DNA of 56,784 nt from Streptomyces sp. cf386 (GTDB lineage: Bacteria > Actinomycetota > Actinomycetes > Streptomycetales > Streptomycetaceae). Positions 42,385 to 50,278 of this stretch are shown here, in pieces; within the stretch, counting starts at the first letter, position 1, and each line of letters begins with the position of its first letter. The stretch covers positions 1 to 56,784 of the forward strand of contig NZ_FNHV01000025.1 of the NCBI RefSeq assembly GCF_900103585.1. The letters are read 5' to 3'. The notes beneath the pieces are model-generated. The model searched no databases. It had not been told where the DNA came from and saw only the letters and a list, made by a program, of their open reading frames with translations. The translations under genes were made by a program, and so were the position numbers.

Positions 42385-42440
42385 ATGGCCATCACCGTCA
42401 GCGAGTTCTCCGCGATCCAGGCGAGGCCGGAACTACCAGG
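42385..42440 (+). pseudogene. 5' remnant of a gene truncated behind the MFS gene
   Basis: Nineteen bp after the MFS stop, GGAAAGGACAGG is followed by an ATG and codons reading MAITVSEFSAIQARPE, a normal-looking N-terminus. After about 17 codons the sequence changes character and the frame (open to 42789) runs antisense through the STAS-GNAT gene. I read this as a gene cut off by a rearrangement near 42435. The start is reminiscent of small monooxygenase-type proteins, but the piece is too short to name. The stretch 42441-42472 holds nothing else. Confidence 0.5.
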
Positions 42441-42472
42441 TCAAGGCGCATGCGGGGTGGTGGCACATCCGC

Positions 42473-43498
42473 TCATGCATGGGTGGTTCCGGACGCCAGG
42501 CCCCAGTGTGCTCCGGGGTCGACAGGGGCACCGGCGGCCCGAGGCGCTGGAAGCGAAGGTGCGCTTCCCCGAGACAGGGTCAACACGCAAGGAGCGACCC
42601 GACCGGGCAGTCCGACCATCTCCCCGTGGTTCCGCCAGCCCCAGGAGTCGTAGGCAGATTGTCCGGCCCGGTCGGCCGGATGGAGCAAGGCGACTCCGAG
42701 TTCGGCATGCCCATCGGCCAGCAGACGCTGTTGCAGACAGCGGCCGATGTCGCGGTGCTGAGCGTGCGGGTGCGTCACGACCTGGGTGAGGAGCAGGAAC
42801 CGGGCACTGCCGGTGAGCCGTTGGATGCTCTCCTGCAACCCTCGCTCGAACCGGGCACCGGGGCTCACCGGAAATGCGAAGGCACACCCCACCAGCACCG
42901 TCGTCTCCGCGACCAGCAGCGCGAAGCCGGGCCGTCGGGCGCTGACGGCAAGCCGCCGAAGGAAGCCGTCCCGCATGGAGGGGCCCGCCTCGGCCAGGTC
43001 GGCGATGTCCTCGCTGATCCCCTCCACCTGCCGACGAGTCAGTCTGCGCAGGCGGATCCCCTCCTTGACGACCGGGGCACCGGCGCGGTCGCCGGACGTC
43101 TGCGTCCCGCCGGCCGACGGGCCCGCCGTGGACGTGTCCGGCAGGTCGCGGAGCAGGGCGGGCGGCACAAAATGTGCCGGGGGCGCGAGGAGCAGGGGCG
43201 CGGAGCCGGTGACGGCGAGGAGCTGGGTGACCTGCGCGCACGGATGGTGCAGCTGCAGGCAGGCGTGCACGCGGCCGGCATGCCGTGACGCCGTCAGGAA
43301 GACGTCCAGACCCTTGGCGTCACAAGAACCGACCGTGGTGAGATCGACGTCGATGGCGGTCATGCCGTCGCGCAGGCACTGCTCAAGCGCGGCCCGCAGC
43401 AGGGGCGCGGTGGCCGGCCAGATGTCGCCGACGAGCGCGACGAGGGCCCGCTCCCCCCGGTCACGCCGGTGGATGTCCAGACGCTGCACGGCCATCAC
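42473..43498 (-). CDS. STAS domain-GNAT acetyltransferase fusion
   Basis: The product is 341 aa. Residues ~1-110 are a STAS/anti-anti-sigma fold (ALVALVGDIWPATAPLLRAA, AIDVDLTTVGSCDAKGLDVF). The phosphorylatable serine of the usual DSSG turn is absent (DAKG). Residues ~150-310 look like a GNAT acetyltransferase (IRLRRLTRRQVEGISEDIAD; VVTHPHAQHRDIGRCLQQRL as the acetyl-CoA loop; SAYDSWGWRNHGEMVG). I know of no common family with this pair. The start is GTG-ATG at 43498/43495. It is not obviously in an operon. STAS assignment is good, GNAT is moderate. Confidence 0.72.
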   Translation of the reverse strand: MMAVQRLDIHRRDRGERALVALVGDIWPATAPLLRAALEQCLRDGMTAIDVDLTTVGSCDAKGLDVFLTASRHAGRVHACLQLHHPCAQVTQLLAVTGSAPLLLAPPAHFVPPALLRDLPDTSTAGPSAGGTQTSGDRAGAPVVKEGIRLRRLTRRQVEGISEDIADLAEAGPSMRDGFLRRLAVSARRPGFALLVAETTVLVGCAFAFPVSPGARFERGLQESIQRLTGSARFLLLTQVVTHPHAQHRDIGRCLQQRLLADGHAELGVALLHPADRAGQSAYDSWGWRNHGEMVGLPGRVAPCVLTLSRGSAPSLPAPRAAGAPVDPGAHWGLASGTTHA

Positions 43499-43808
43499 CC
43501 CGCCCTTCGGCAGGGAGGCCCACTGGCCTGGGAAGGGTGCGGAGTTGTCGTGATCGCGGTGGGCATGATGCCGACCCGTCTCCGCACCGCCGCTTGGACG
43601 ACCCGGGGTTCGTCTCTCGCCGAGGCCGACCCGGCAGGACCGCCGGAGTGCGTGATGGCCTCGGTATCTCCACCGTACGCCGCCGGCCGCCTCGACCCGC
43701 CCTGTGATCCGCTTCCATCAGCGCATCGGGCAATGGTGCGCCGGACATGGAGATGGAGATGGAGATCGTCGCGCTCTGATACGGCGTCGAGGCGTGCGTC
43801 CGACCGTC
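43499..43808. other. 310-bp intergenic region
   Basis: I see no gene, no strong hairpin and no clear promoter. It contains a short triplet repeat of ATGGAG (about 43747-43764). It lies between the STAS-GNAT start and the end of the flavin oxidase gene, both on the minus strand. Confidence 0.4.
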
Positions 43809-45338
43809 TCAGCCGCGGGGACCACCGACGGCCTGCTGGTAGCGAAACAGGCCGGTGGGGTCGTAGCGCCGTTTTACGGTGACCAGGCGGTCGTAGTTGA
43901 TTCCGTAGTAGGCACGCTGCCAGTGGTGCAGGTCCGGGTCGGGGAAGTTGACATAGGCCGCGCGGGTGGAGAGGCGGCGGCAGAGCATGTGGTGGGCGGA
44001 GCGAGTCTGTTCCAGGAGGGCGCGGACCTCGGACGGCGGGGCGCCGGGCTTCCAGTGGGTACCGATGTCGATCACGAAGGTTGCGCGGCGATGCGGGTAG
44101 GCCGTCTCGTCCGGGCGCGGCGTGGCGCTTTCGCCGCCCATGGCGAACAGGGTCACGTAGCCCGTGGCCCGGCCCCGCCCCGGCTGCCAGCCCCGTGTCC
44201 AGTCGGCCACAGCGGCCACCGTGTCGGGAGTGGGCCATCGGGCGGGGACGAGGGACTTGGAGGCGTAGGCGTCCTTTGCTCCGGGGGTTTCCATGAGGTA
44301 GTCCTGCGCGGACCAGAATCCGCGTTCCTCGATGAAGGTCCGGGCCGGTCGTAGTCGGAGGAGGGGTGCGAACAGGCGGCGCAGGGATTCCTCGCCGCCG
44401 AGCCGCTGCCCGAGGAGCACCAGCGAGGTGCTGCCGTCGCCGGCGTGCTTGAAGCCGATCCGTACATCGAAGTCGTTGTCGCCGTCCGCGTCGAGGATCT
44501 GCCGGAGTTCTTCCATCACCCGGACGCCCGCGTGCAGGCCGAAGGCAAGATCGAAGACGGTGGCGCGCAGACGGCCGACCGGCACGGTCTCGAAAACGAA
44601 GCCTGTGTTGATGCCGAAGTTGCCGCCCGCCCCGCCCCGACAGGCCCAGAACAGGTCGGCGTTCTCGTCGTCGGCCGCGCGCACCAGCGTCCCGTCCGCG
44701 AGTACCACCCGGGTCTCGGTGAGCCGGTCGCAGGTCAGGCCCCATTTACGGTCGTTGAAACCGAGCCCGCCGCCGAGCGTCAGCCCGGCCACGCCCACTC
44801 CCGGGCAGCGCCCACCGGGAAAGTAGAGGTTCGCCGCACGGGCCGCGTACACGTCCGAGTTGGTGGCGCCGCCGCCCAGCCGCAGCCGCCGGCCTTGTGG
44901 CACCACCTCGTTCAGCGCGCGCAGGCTGATCACGAGACCGGGGGTGGTGGAGTAGCCGGCGTAGTTGTGTCCGCCGGAACGAGGTGCGAAGGGCACTCCG
45001 TGCTTGGCGCACCACCGGATCGCTGCCGCCACGTCGCCCTCGGTCGCGCAGGCGAGGACGCCGGACGGCTGGACGGAGGCGTAACGCTGGTTGTCGGGCG
45101 CTGCCTGTGCCGTGTACGCCGGAACCCCGGGGCGGTGCAGGGCTGCCGCCGGACTGAGGCGCTGCCTCAGTTCGCTCCACGCGGCCGGCTCGACACCCTC
45201 ACCCTCGACAGGCGGATGGCCGGCGTCCGCACCGGAGCGGGTGCGAGCAGCGGCCGCACCGCCGCCCGGACCGATCAGGCTCCCGGCGGCCGCGAGGGCC
45301 GCTGCGGTCCTCAGTACATTTCGTCGGTCGGTCTGCAC
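43809..45338 (-). CDS. secreted (Tat) bicovalent flavin oxidase, berberine-bridge-enzyme family
   Basis: The product is 509 aa. The N-terminus has a twin-arginine signal (TDRRNVLRTAAALAAAG, RR at 5-6). The FAD_binding_4 (PCMH) domain is at ~85-255: the FAD-linking His124 in RSGGHNYAGYS and Cys178 in GRCPGVGVAG indicate bicovalent FAD. The C-terminal BBE segment has FPDPDLHHWQRAYYGINYDR and VKRRYDPTGLFRYQQAV. Such enzymes oxidise sugars, alcohols or natural-product scaffolds using O2. I chose the GTG at 45338, with GAAGGGG upstream. It is divergent from the CrtC-like/prenyl synthase operon across 294 bp and may act on its product after export; that is inference. Confidence 0.88.
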   Translation of the reverse strand: MQTDRRNVLRTAAALAAAGSLIGPGGGAAAARTRSGADAGHPPVEGEGVEPAAWSELRQRLSPAAALHRPGVPAYTAQAAPDNQRYASVQPSGVLACATEGDVAAAIRWCAKHGVPFAPRSGGHNYAGYSTTPGLVISLRALNEVVPQGRRLRLGGGATNSDVYAARAANLYFPGGRCPGVGVAGLTLGGGLGFNDRKWGLTCDRLTETRVVLADGTLVRAADDENADLFWACRGGAGGNFGINTGFVFETVPVGRLRATVFDLAFGLHAGVRVMEELRQILDADGDNDFDVRIGFKHAGDGSTSLVLLGQRLGGEESLRRLFAPLLRLRPARTFIEERGFWSAQDYLMETPGAKDAYASKSLVPARWPTPDTVAAVADWTRGWQPGRGRATGYVTLFAMGGESATPRPDETAYPHRRATFVIDIGTHWKPGAPPSEVRALLEQTRSAHHMLCRRLSTRAAYVNFPDPDLHHWQRAYYGINYDRLVTVKRRYDPTGLFRYQQAVGGPRG

Positions 45339-45619
45339 GGGTGGACCCCTTCGCGGTGAGCCCGGACTCCGGGCGGCAGACCCGGGTACCAGGGAGAAAC
45401 GGCCCTGGTCGGCGGGCCGGATCCACGATGAGGGGGCATCGGGGCAGTCACCGGCTGTGGCACCCGGACAGGACCGCAATTCACGCGAACGGAGCCGGAC
45501 GCCCGTTCCGGCTCAGACCGCCACGGCACCCGGGCCGTATGACTGCCGCATCACCGCCTGCCGCATAACTGTCGCTCCACAGAAACGGTTACTCACCGTA
45601 TTCAATGACTCCACTCCGT

Positions 45620-45635
45620 TACCATCCGGTGGGTG
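45620..45635 (+). promoter_or_regulatory. candidate leaderless promoter of the CrtC-like operon
   Basis: TACCAT (45620-45625) ends 7 bp before the GTG at 45633 and no Shine-Dalgarno is visible, which fits a leaderless transcript. The -35 is poor. Upstream, ACGGT-tactc-ACCGT and the direct repeat CTGCCGCAT (twice, about 45541-45565) mark the 294-bp divergent region as regulated. Confidence 0.35.
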
Positions 45636-46772
45636 TCGACGATCCCTACGCTCTGGCCGGAAACCGATTTCGGTGTGTCCGGCCCGTTCCCGCGAGCTCC
45701 GCTGACTCATCCGTTGGACCGCAGGTGGCTGCACTACGCCTTCCTGTCCCGGCAGGGCGGACAGGCGGTCATCGCGAACCTCTCCGTCCTGGGGGCCTCC
45801 ACCGGCGCTGTCTCCGGTGAGCCGGGGGCGGCCCACGAAGACGAAGTGGCCCCCCGCACCGGCCCGGAACCGCAGCGCATGGCGATCCTGCTCGTCCACG
45901 AGGAAGGCCTGGGCTGGTCGTCGAGCCAGTTCAACGCGGAACAGCCGTCCGCCCCTTGGTCGGCCTTCCGGCTCCCGCGCCCGCGCCCGCACGGCAGCCC
46001 GGGCGCTCAGGACGGCTTCCGGGTCGCGGGGCGTGGTGACGGACCGGTCGTCGACCTGCACCTGCGCCGCACGAGCAGGCCCTGCACCTCCCAGTGCGCG
46101 CCGTTCGGCGACGGCGAGCACCTGCGCTGGCAGTCCGAGCCGGGCATCCTGGCGACCGGCACCCTGCGGTGGTCCCGGGCGGAGGCGGGAGGCGATGACA
46201 CCGAACGGCACACCGACCTGATCGGCTATCACGAACGGGTCCGCGGGCGCTGGAGCTGGCCCGCCCTGGGCGGCTGGGTGTTCGGCTTCGTCAACGACCC
46301 CGGGGGCGACCCCACCGGTCCGCCACCGTCCGCCGTGGTCTTCACCCTGATCCAGCCGGCCCGGACCGGCCGCCCCGTCGACGCGGCGAACGGCTCGGTC
46401 ATGCTGTGGCGGGACGGCCGGCCGGTACGGCACTTCCCGCGGCGCAGCCTGCGCATCACGGTGCAGGACACCCTGGCCAGGGACCGGGTCGTCCTCGTCC
46501 CGCCGCTCGCCGGGATGCTGGGCACCGCCCCTGCCGCCGCCGTTCCCCGGCGGCTGCTCATCACGGCACGGATGGGCGAGGACCGGCTCGTCATGGACTT
46601 CCACGCCCGCACGGCGGGCCGGATCGCCAACCCCTCGGAGACGAGTCTCAACCCGTTCAGCGTGCACGAGACGCTCGGTGAGTGCGAGGTGGACGCTCGC
46701 GTCTCGGGACGACGTACGTCCTTCTCGGCCCTGGGCATCGTGGAGTTCGCCGGCGGTGCGAGCGGTGACTGA
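45633..46772 (+). CDS. CrtC/AttH-like (hydroxyneurosporene synthase, lipocalin-fold) protein
   Basis: The product is 379 aa, beta-rich, with no signal peptide or membrane helix. Features that recall the CrtC/AttH double-lipocalin family are an N-terminal WLHYAFLSRQGGQAVIANLS, a central GYHERVRGRWSWPALGGWVF block in the place of the conserved GYxxHxWG region, and a C-terminal RRTSFSALGIVEFAGG strand pair. Members hydrate carotenoid double bonds or, in fungi, act as Diels-Alderases and cyclases. It overlaps the prenyl synthase gene by 8 bp, so its substrate is probably an isoprenoid. The assignment is by pattern only; a plain lipid-binding lipocalin is the alternative. Confidence 0.6.
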   Translation: MSTIPTLWPETDFGVSGPFPRAPLTHPLDRRWLHYAFLSRQGGQAVIANLSVLGASTGAVSGEPGAAHEDEVAPRTGPEPQRMAILLVHEEGLGWSSSQFNAEQPSAPWSAFRLPRPRPHGSPGAQDGFRVAGRGDGPVVDLHLRRTSRPCTSQCAPFGDGEHLRWQSEPGILATGTLRWSRAEAGGDDTERHTDLIGYHERVRGRWSWPALGGWVFGFVNDPGGDPTGPPPSAVVFTLIQPARTGRPVDAANGSVMLWRDGRPVRHFPRRSLRITVQDTLARDRVVLVPPLAGMLGTAPAAAVPRRLLITARMGEDRLVMDFHARTAGRIANPSETSLNPFSVHETLGECEVDARVSGRRTSFSALGIVEFAGGASGD

Positions 46773-48441
46773 CCCGATCCCGCTCCGTACGGGGGCGGCC
46801 CTGCTGACGGCGACCGTCGACGAACTCTCGCAGCGGGCGCCGGCGATCGTCGCCGCGGCGGCCGGACAGATGCGCGGCATCCGGCTGGGGCTCGGCTTCC
46901 ACGACGGCAGCCGAGCCCTGCTCTCCGTCCGGCACAGCCGCCTGGTCGTCGAACACCCCGCCGACGGCGTCGAGGCGGCCGACCCGGATGTCGAGGTCGT
47001 CTTCGACAACCGGGCGCTGAACCTCCTGTTCGACCTGCAACACCGTCCGGCCGACCAGGCGCTGCCGGACAGTCTGGACACCCGCGGCCCCCGCGAGCAG
47101 GTGCTGGCCGTCTGGCGCGCCTTCAGCCTGCTCGCCCAGCGTGCCGCGGGGCTGCGCTCGGTGCAGGAGCTGTGGCGGTCCTACCGGGACGACGCGCCCG
47201 CCCCATGGGGTGAGAGGGCCGACGAGGACGAGCCGCCCGGGCCCGCCGAGAGCACCTCCGGCTGGGAGGGCATGGACTACCTCCTGCACCGCCGGCCGCA
47301 GGACGCCACGGGCGGCGGCGAGCCCGAGTTGGTCGGCGGCACGGTGGTGACCCGCCCACGCCTGCTGTGGGACGGCCGTGGCAGCTCGCCGTGGTGGCAC
47401 GAATCGCCGGTCCACGACGCCGATCTGCTGGCGACGATGGCGGCCTGCCGGGCCCGTACCGGCGAGGCGATGGAGGCTTTCGTCCCGTACCGGGAGCCCA
47501 GGGCCGAGCTCTACGACCTGATGCGGCTGTACCCGGCCCGGCAGGGCAAGGGGCTCCGGCCGACCCTCACCATCGCCGCCTGTGCCGCCTTCGGCGGACG
47601 CCCTGAGGACGCCGTACGGGCCGCCGCCGCGCTGGAGCTCTTCCACAACGGCTTCCTCGTGCACGACGACATCGCCGACGAGTCCACCCACCGGCGCGGT
47701 CTGCCGACCCTGCACGAGGAGCACGGCATCGGCCTGGCGGTCAACTGCGGTGACGGGCTCAACCTCCTCGCGGTGGACGCGATCCTGTCCAACCTGGACA
47801 CGCTCGGTCTCGCCCGCACCCTGGCCCTCATCCACGAGGCGATCCACATGTGCCGGGAGTCCGTGGAGGGCCAGGCCATGGAACTCGGCTGGATCCACCA
47901 GCACGTGGTGCCGGCCGAGGACGAGGCGTACTTCACCATGAGCACCAAGAAGACCGGCTGGTACACCTGCATCAGCCCGTGCCGCATCGGCGCGGTGTGC
48001 GCGGGGGTGACGGACCCCGCGCTCCTCGGCCGGTTCGACGAGGCGTTCCGGCTCATCGGCATCGCCTTCCAGATCCAGGACGACATCCTCAACCTCGTCG
48101 GCCAGGAGGAGCTGTACGGCAAGGAACCCCTGGGCGACCTGCTGGAAGGCAAACGCACCGTCATGCTGATCCACCTCTTCCGCACCATGGCCGAAGCGGA
48201 GCGGCCCCGGATGCAGGAGATCCTGCAGCGCCCCCGGTCCGCCAAGGCCCAGCAGGACGCGGAGGAGATCCTCGCCGCGATGCGGCGCCACGGCTCCATC
48301 GACTACGCCGTCGACCTCGCCGCCCGCCTTGCGGACGAGGGCATCACCCGGTTCGAGGAGGACCTCGCCGTGATCCCCGAGAACGAGGGCAAGGCCGTCC
48401 TCCGCCAGATCGCCCACTACGTCACCACGAGGCTGCTATGA
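46765..48441 (+). CDS. polyprenyl diphosphate synthase with N-terminal SCP2-like domain
   Basis: The product is 558 aa, about 200 longer than a usual class I trans-prenyl synthase. Residues ~1-140 resemble an SCP2 sterol-carrier fold (GFHDGSRALLSVRHSRLVVE; DPDVEVVFDNRALNLLFDL). A Pro/Glu linker follows. The synthase spans ~225-555 with GKGLRPTLT, the first Asp motif DDIAD (301-305), GQAMELGW, and the second motif DDILN (439-443, Asn in the last place). Gly five residues before the first Asp leaves room for products longer than C15. The GTG start overlaps the preceding gene by 8 bp and the ATG of the next gene overlaps its stop. The synthase call is firm; SCP2-like is moderate. Confidence 0.85.
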   Translation: MTDPIPLRTGAALLTATVDELSQRAPAIVAAAAGQMRGIRLGLGFHDGSRALLSVRHSRLVVEHPADGVEAADPDVEVVFDNRALNLLFDLQHRPADQALPDSLDTRGPREQVLAVWRAFSLLAQRAAGLRSVQELWRSYRDDAPAPWGERADEDEPPGPAESTSGWEGMDYLLHRRPQDATGGGEPELVGGTVVTRPRLLWDGRGSSPWWHESPVHDADLLATMAACRARTGEAMEAFVPYREPRAELYDLMRLYPARQGKGLRPTLTIAACAAFGGRPEDAVRAAAALELFHNGFLVHDDIADESTHRRGLPTLHEEHGIGLAVNCGDGLNLLAVDAILSNLDTLGLARTLALIHEAIHMCRESVEGQAMELGWIHQHVVPAEDEAYFTMSTKKTGWYTCISPCRIGAVCAGVTDPALLGRFDEAFRLIGIAFQIQDDILNLVGQEELYGKEPLGDLLEGKRTVMLIHLFRTMAEAERPRMQEILQRPRSAKAQQDAEEILAAMRRHGSIDYAVDLAARLADEGITRFEEDLAVIPENEGKAVLRQIAHYVTTRLL

Positions 48442-49100
48442 CGCACGGGACCGAGACACCCGAGACCGAGACACCTCAGACACCGGAGCCGGGCACGGCC
48501 GGCACCGCCGAATCCCAGGATGCGGCGGTGCTCGACCTCGTCCGCCGCAGCAACGCCCGGACGCGCGCGGTGCTGTGCACCCTCGCCCGGCACGGGGTCG
48601 CCATGCGCCACGAGGAGCCCGAGCGAGCCGCGCGGCTGCTCGAAGCCCTCGGCGTATGGCCGGTGTACAAGGGCGGACAGTTCCTGTTCGACCTGCTGGA
48701 GTGGGAGGACTTCATGCTCGACGGCGACCCTCCCCCGCCGATCCGGCCCCAGGACCTCGCGGCCGCACTACGCCTGCCGCTGCGCCTGCTGTCCGAAGCC
48801 GTCGACACCGCGCCGACCATGCTCCAGACCGGGCCGCTGCACCGCACGGCCGCGGCCTTCGACCTTCCGCTGCGCTTCCTCACCGTCACGGCCAAGGCGG
48901 CGCTGGACGGCATCGCGGGCGACCTCGGCACCATGGCCGCGCCCCCGGCCGACGCGCCGGCCGACGCGCCGGCCGAGGAGGGGCCGGGCGGGTCAGAGCG
49001 GGAGCTTCCCCAACTCGCGGGCGGATTCCATCTGTACCAGGACGTCGTCCTCGGCACGGTCTCGGTCGCCGGGCCGCTGCTCGACGGCGGAGTCCGCTAG
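48438..49100 (+). CDS. unknown 220-aa protein, third gene of the prenyl operon
   Basis: I do not recognise the family. The ATG overlaps the prenyl synthase stop (ATGA). The first ~28 residues are Thr/Pro/Glu-rich and disordered. Residues ~30-165 look helical with conserved-looking blocks LLEALGVWPVYKGGQFLFDL, LEWEDFMLDG and TAKAALDGIAGDLG. The tail has APAD repeats and a Gly-rich end. No signal peptide or membrane helix is present. Coupling to the synthase suggests it works with it. Its last 108 bp lie antisense to the end of the LLM gene, so the true 3' boundary deserves care. Confidence 0.72.
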   Translation: MTHGTETPETETPQTPEPGTAGTAESQDAAVLDLVRRSNARTRAVLCTLARHGVAMRHEEPERAARLLEALGVWPVYKGGQFLFDLLEWEDFMLDGDPPPPIRPQDLAAALRLPLRLLSEAVDTAPTMLQTGPLHRTAAAFDLPLRFLTVTAKAALDGIAGDLGTMAAPPADAPADAPAEEGPGGSERELPQLAGGFHLYQDVVLGTVSVAGPLLDGGVR

Positions 49101-50174
49101 GCCGTAGGCGTCGGCGATCAGCTCGTACGAACGGATCCGGGCCGCCACGCTGGGGGCGGGCGAGACGATCATCAGCTCCTGCGCGCCGGTACGGTCCACC
49201 AGCTCGTCCAGCCCGGTCCGTACGTCCTGCGGGGTGCCGCACACGGTGTCGGCCAGACAGCCGTCGACGAACTCCCGCTGCTTCGGGTTGAGTTCGCTGC
49301 GCTCGCACTCGTCGGGATCCGGCACCAGGCCCGGCGGGCGGCTGCTACGGATCCTCAGCATCGTGTGCGCGCCGGTGAGCGCGTGCCGACGGGCCTCAGT
49401 CGCCTCCGCCGCGGCGAAGGCGAGGACGGACACCATGGCGTACGGCCGGTCCAGGACCGCCGACGGACGGAACGCGCGCCGGTAGAGGTCGAGCACCGGG
49501 GCGGTGGCGGCGGGCGCGATGTGATGGGCGAACGCGAACGGCAGCCCCAGCGCCGCCGCCAACTGGGCGCCGGTGCCGCCGGAGCCCAGCAGCCACACCG
49601 GTGGCCGCCCCGATGCCGGCGCACCACCGGGTACGCGGCTCTGCACCGGGCCGGGCACCGCGTGCACGCCGGCCAGCGGATGGCCTTCGGGGAAGTCGTC
49701 GTCCAGGAACCTGATCAACTCGCCCACCTGGCGGGAGTAGTCCTCGGGGCGCTCCAGCAGCGGGTCGGTGCGGCGCAGCGCGGTGGCCGTGGCCAGATCC
49801 GCGCCCGGGGCACGCCCCACGCCCAGGTCGATCCGCCCCGGCGCCAGCGCCTCGAGGGTGCCGAACTGCTCGGCGACGACCAGCGGGACGTGGTTGGGCA
49901 GCATCACGCCGCCCGAGCCGAGCCGGATGCGCCAGGTGTGCGCGGCCAGATGGGCCAGGATCAGGGTGGGGCAGGACGTGGCGACGCCCGGCACCGAATG
50001 ATGCTCGGTCACCCAGAACCGGTGATACCCCCGCCGCTCCGCCGTCCGGGCCAGCGTCACACAGCCCCGCAGTGCCCGTGCGGCGGTGGACCCACTGCCG
50101 ACGACCACGGGGTCCAGCACGGACAGCGGCACCGGAGCCCTGCCCCGCCGCGGCCCCCGGATCTCCGTGTCCAT
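48993..50174 (-). CDS. LLM-class flavin-dependent monooxygenase (MsnO8-like)
   Basis: The product is 393 aa. It is a luciferase-like TIM barrel: PLSVLDPVVVGSG at strand 1, RFWVTEHHSVPGVATSCPTL, RIRLGSGGVMLPNHVPLVVAEQFGTLE, and LGVGRAPGAD, which are the MsnO8-subgroup signatures. It uses FMNH2 and O2. The ATG at 50174 has AAGGGAG 8 bp upstream. The C-terminal ~35 residues (VEQRPGDRDRAEDD..) extend beyond the usual family end and overlap the unknown gene on the other strand by 108 bp. A strong hairpin at 50223-50250 separates it from the next minus-strand gene. Confidence 0.88.
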   Translation of the reverse strand: MDTEIRGPRRGRAPVPLSVLDPVVVGSGSTAARALRGCVTLARTAERRGYHRFWVTEHHSVPGVATSCPTLILAHLAAHTWRIRLGSGGVMLPNHVPLVVAEQFGTLEALAPGRIDLGVGRAPGADLATATALRRTDPLLERPEDYSRQVGELIRFLDDDFPEGHPLAGVHAVPGPVQSRVPGGAPASGRPPVWLLGSGGTGAQLAAALGLPFAFAHHIAPAATAPVLDLYRRAFRPSAVLDRPYAMVSVLAFAAAEATEARRHALTGAHTMLRIRSSRPPGLVPDPDECERSELNPKQREFVDGCLADTVCGTPQDVRTGLDELVDRTGAQELMIVSPAPSVAARIRSYELIADAYGLADSAVEQRPGDRDRAEDDVLVQMESARELGKLPL

Positions 50175-50222
50175 GCGCTCAACTCCCTTGGCCTCGCTAC
50201 GCCTTGCCCCGCTCGTGGGGGA

Positions 50223-50250
50223 GGGTGACCGGAGCCGGCTCCGGTCACCC
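50223..50250. terminator. 28-bp perfect palindromic terminator
   Basis: GGGTGACCGGAGCC followed directly by GGCTCCGGTCACCC is a perfect palindrome between the stop at 50279 and the start of the LLM gene on the minus strand. It most likely terminates the two-gene unit to its right. Confidence 0.8.
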
Positions 50251-50278
50251 ACCATTTCTCCGTACGGCCCTCTCCGGG

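Noticed and set aside
45633..49100. Family 2 encapsulin system with a prenyl synthase cargo
   Set aside because: No shell-protein candidate of about 400 aa with the HK97-like or cNMP-binding domain is encoded near the synthase.
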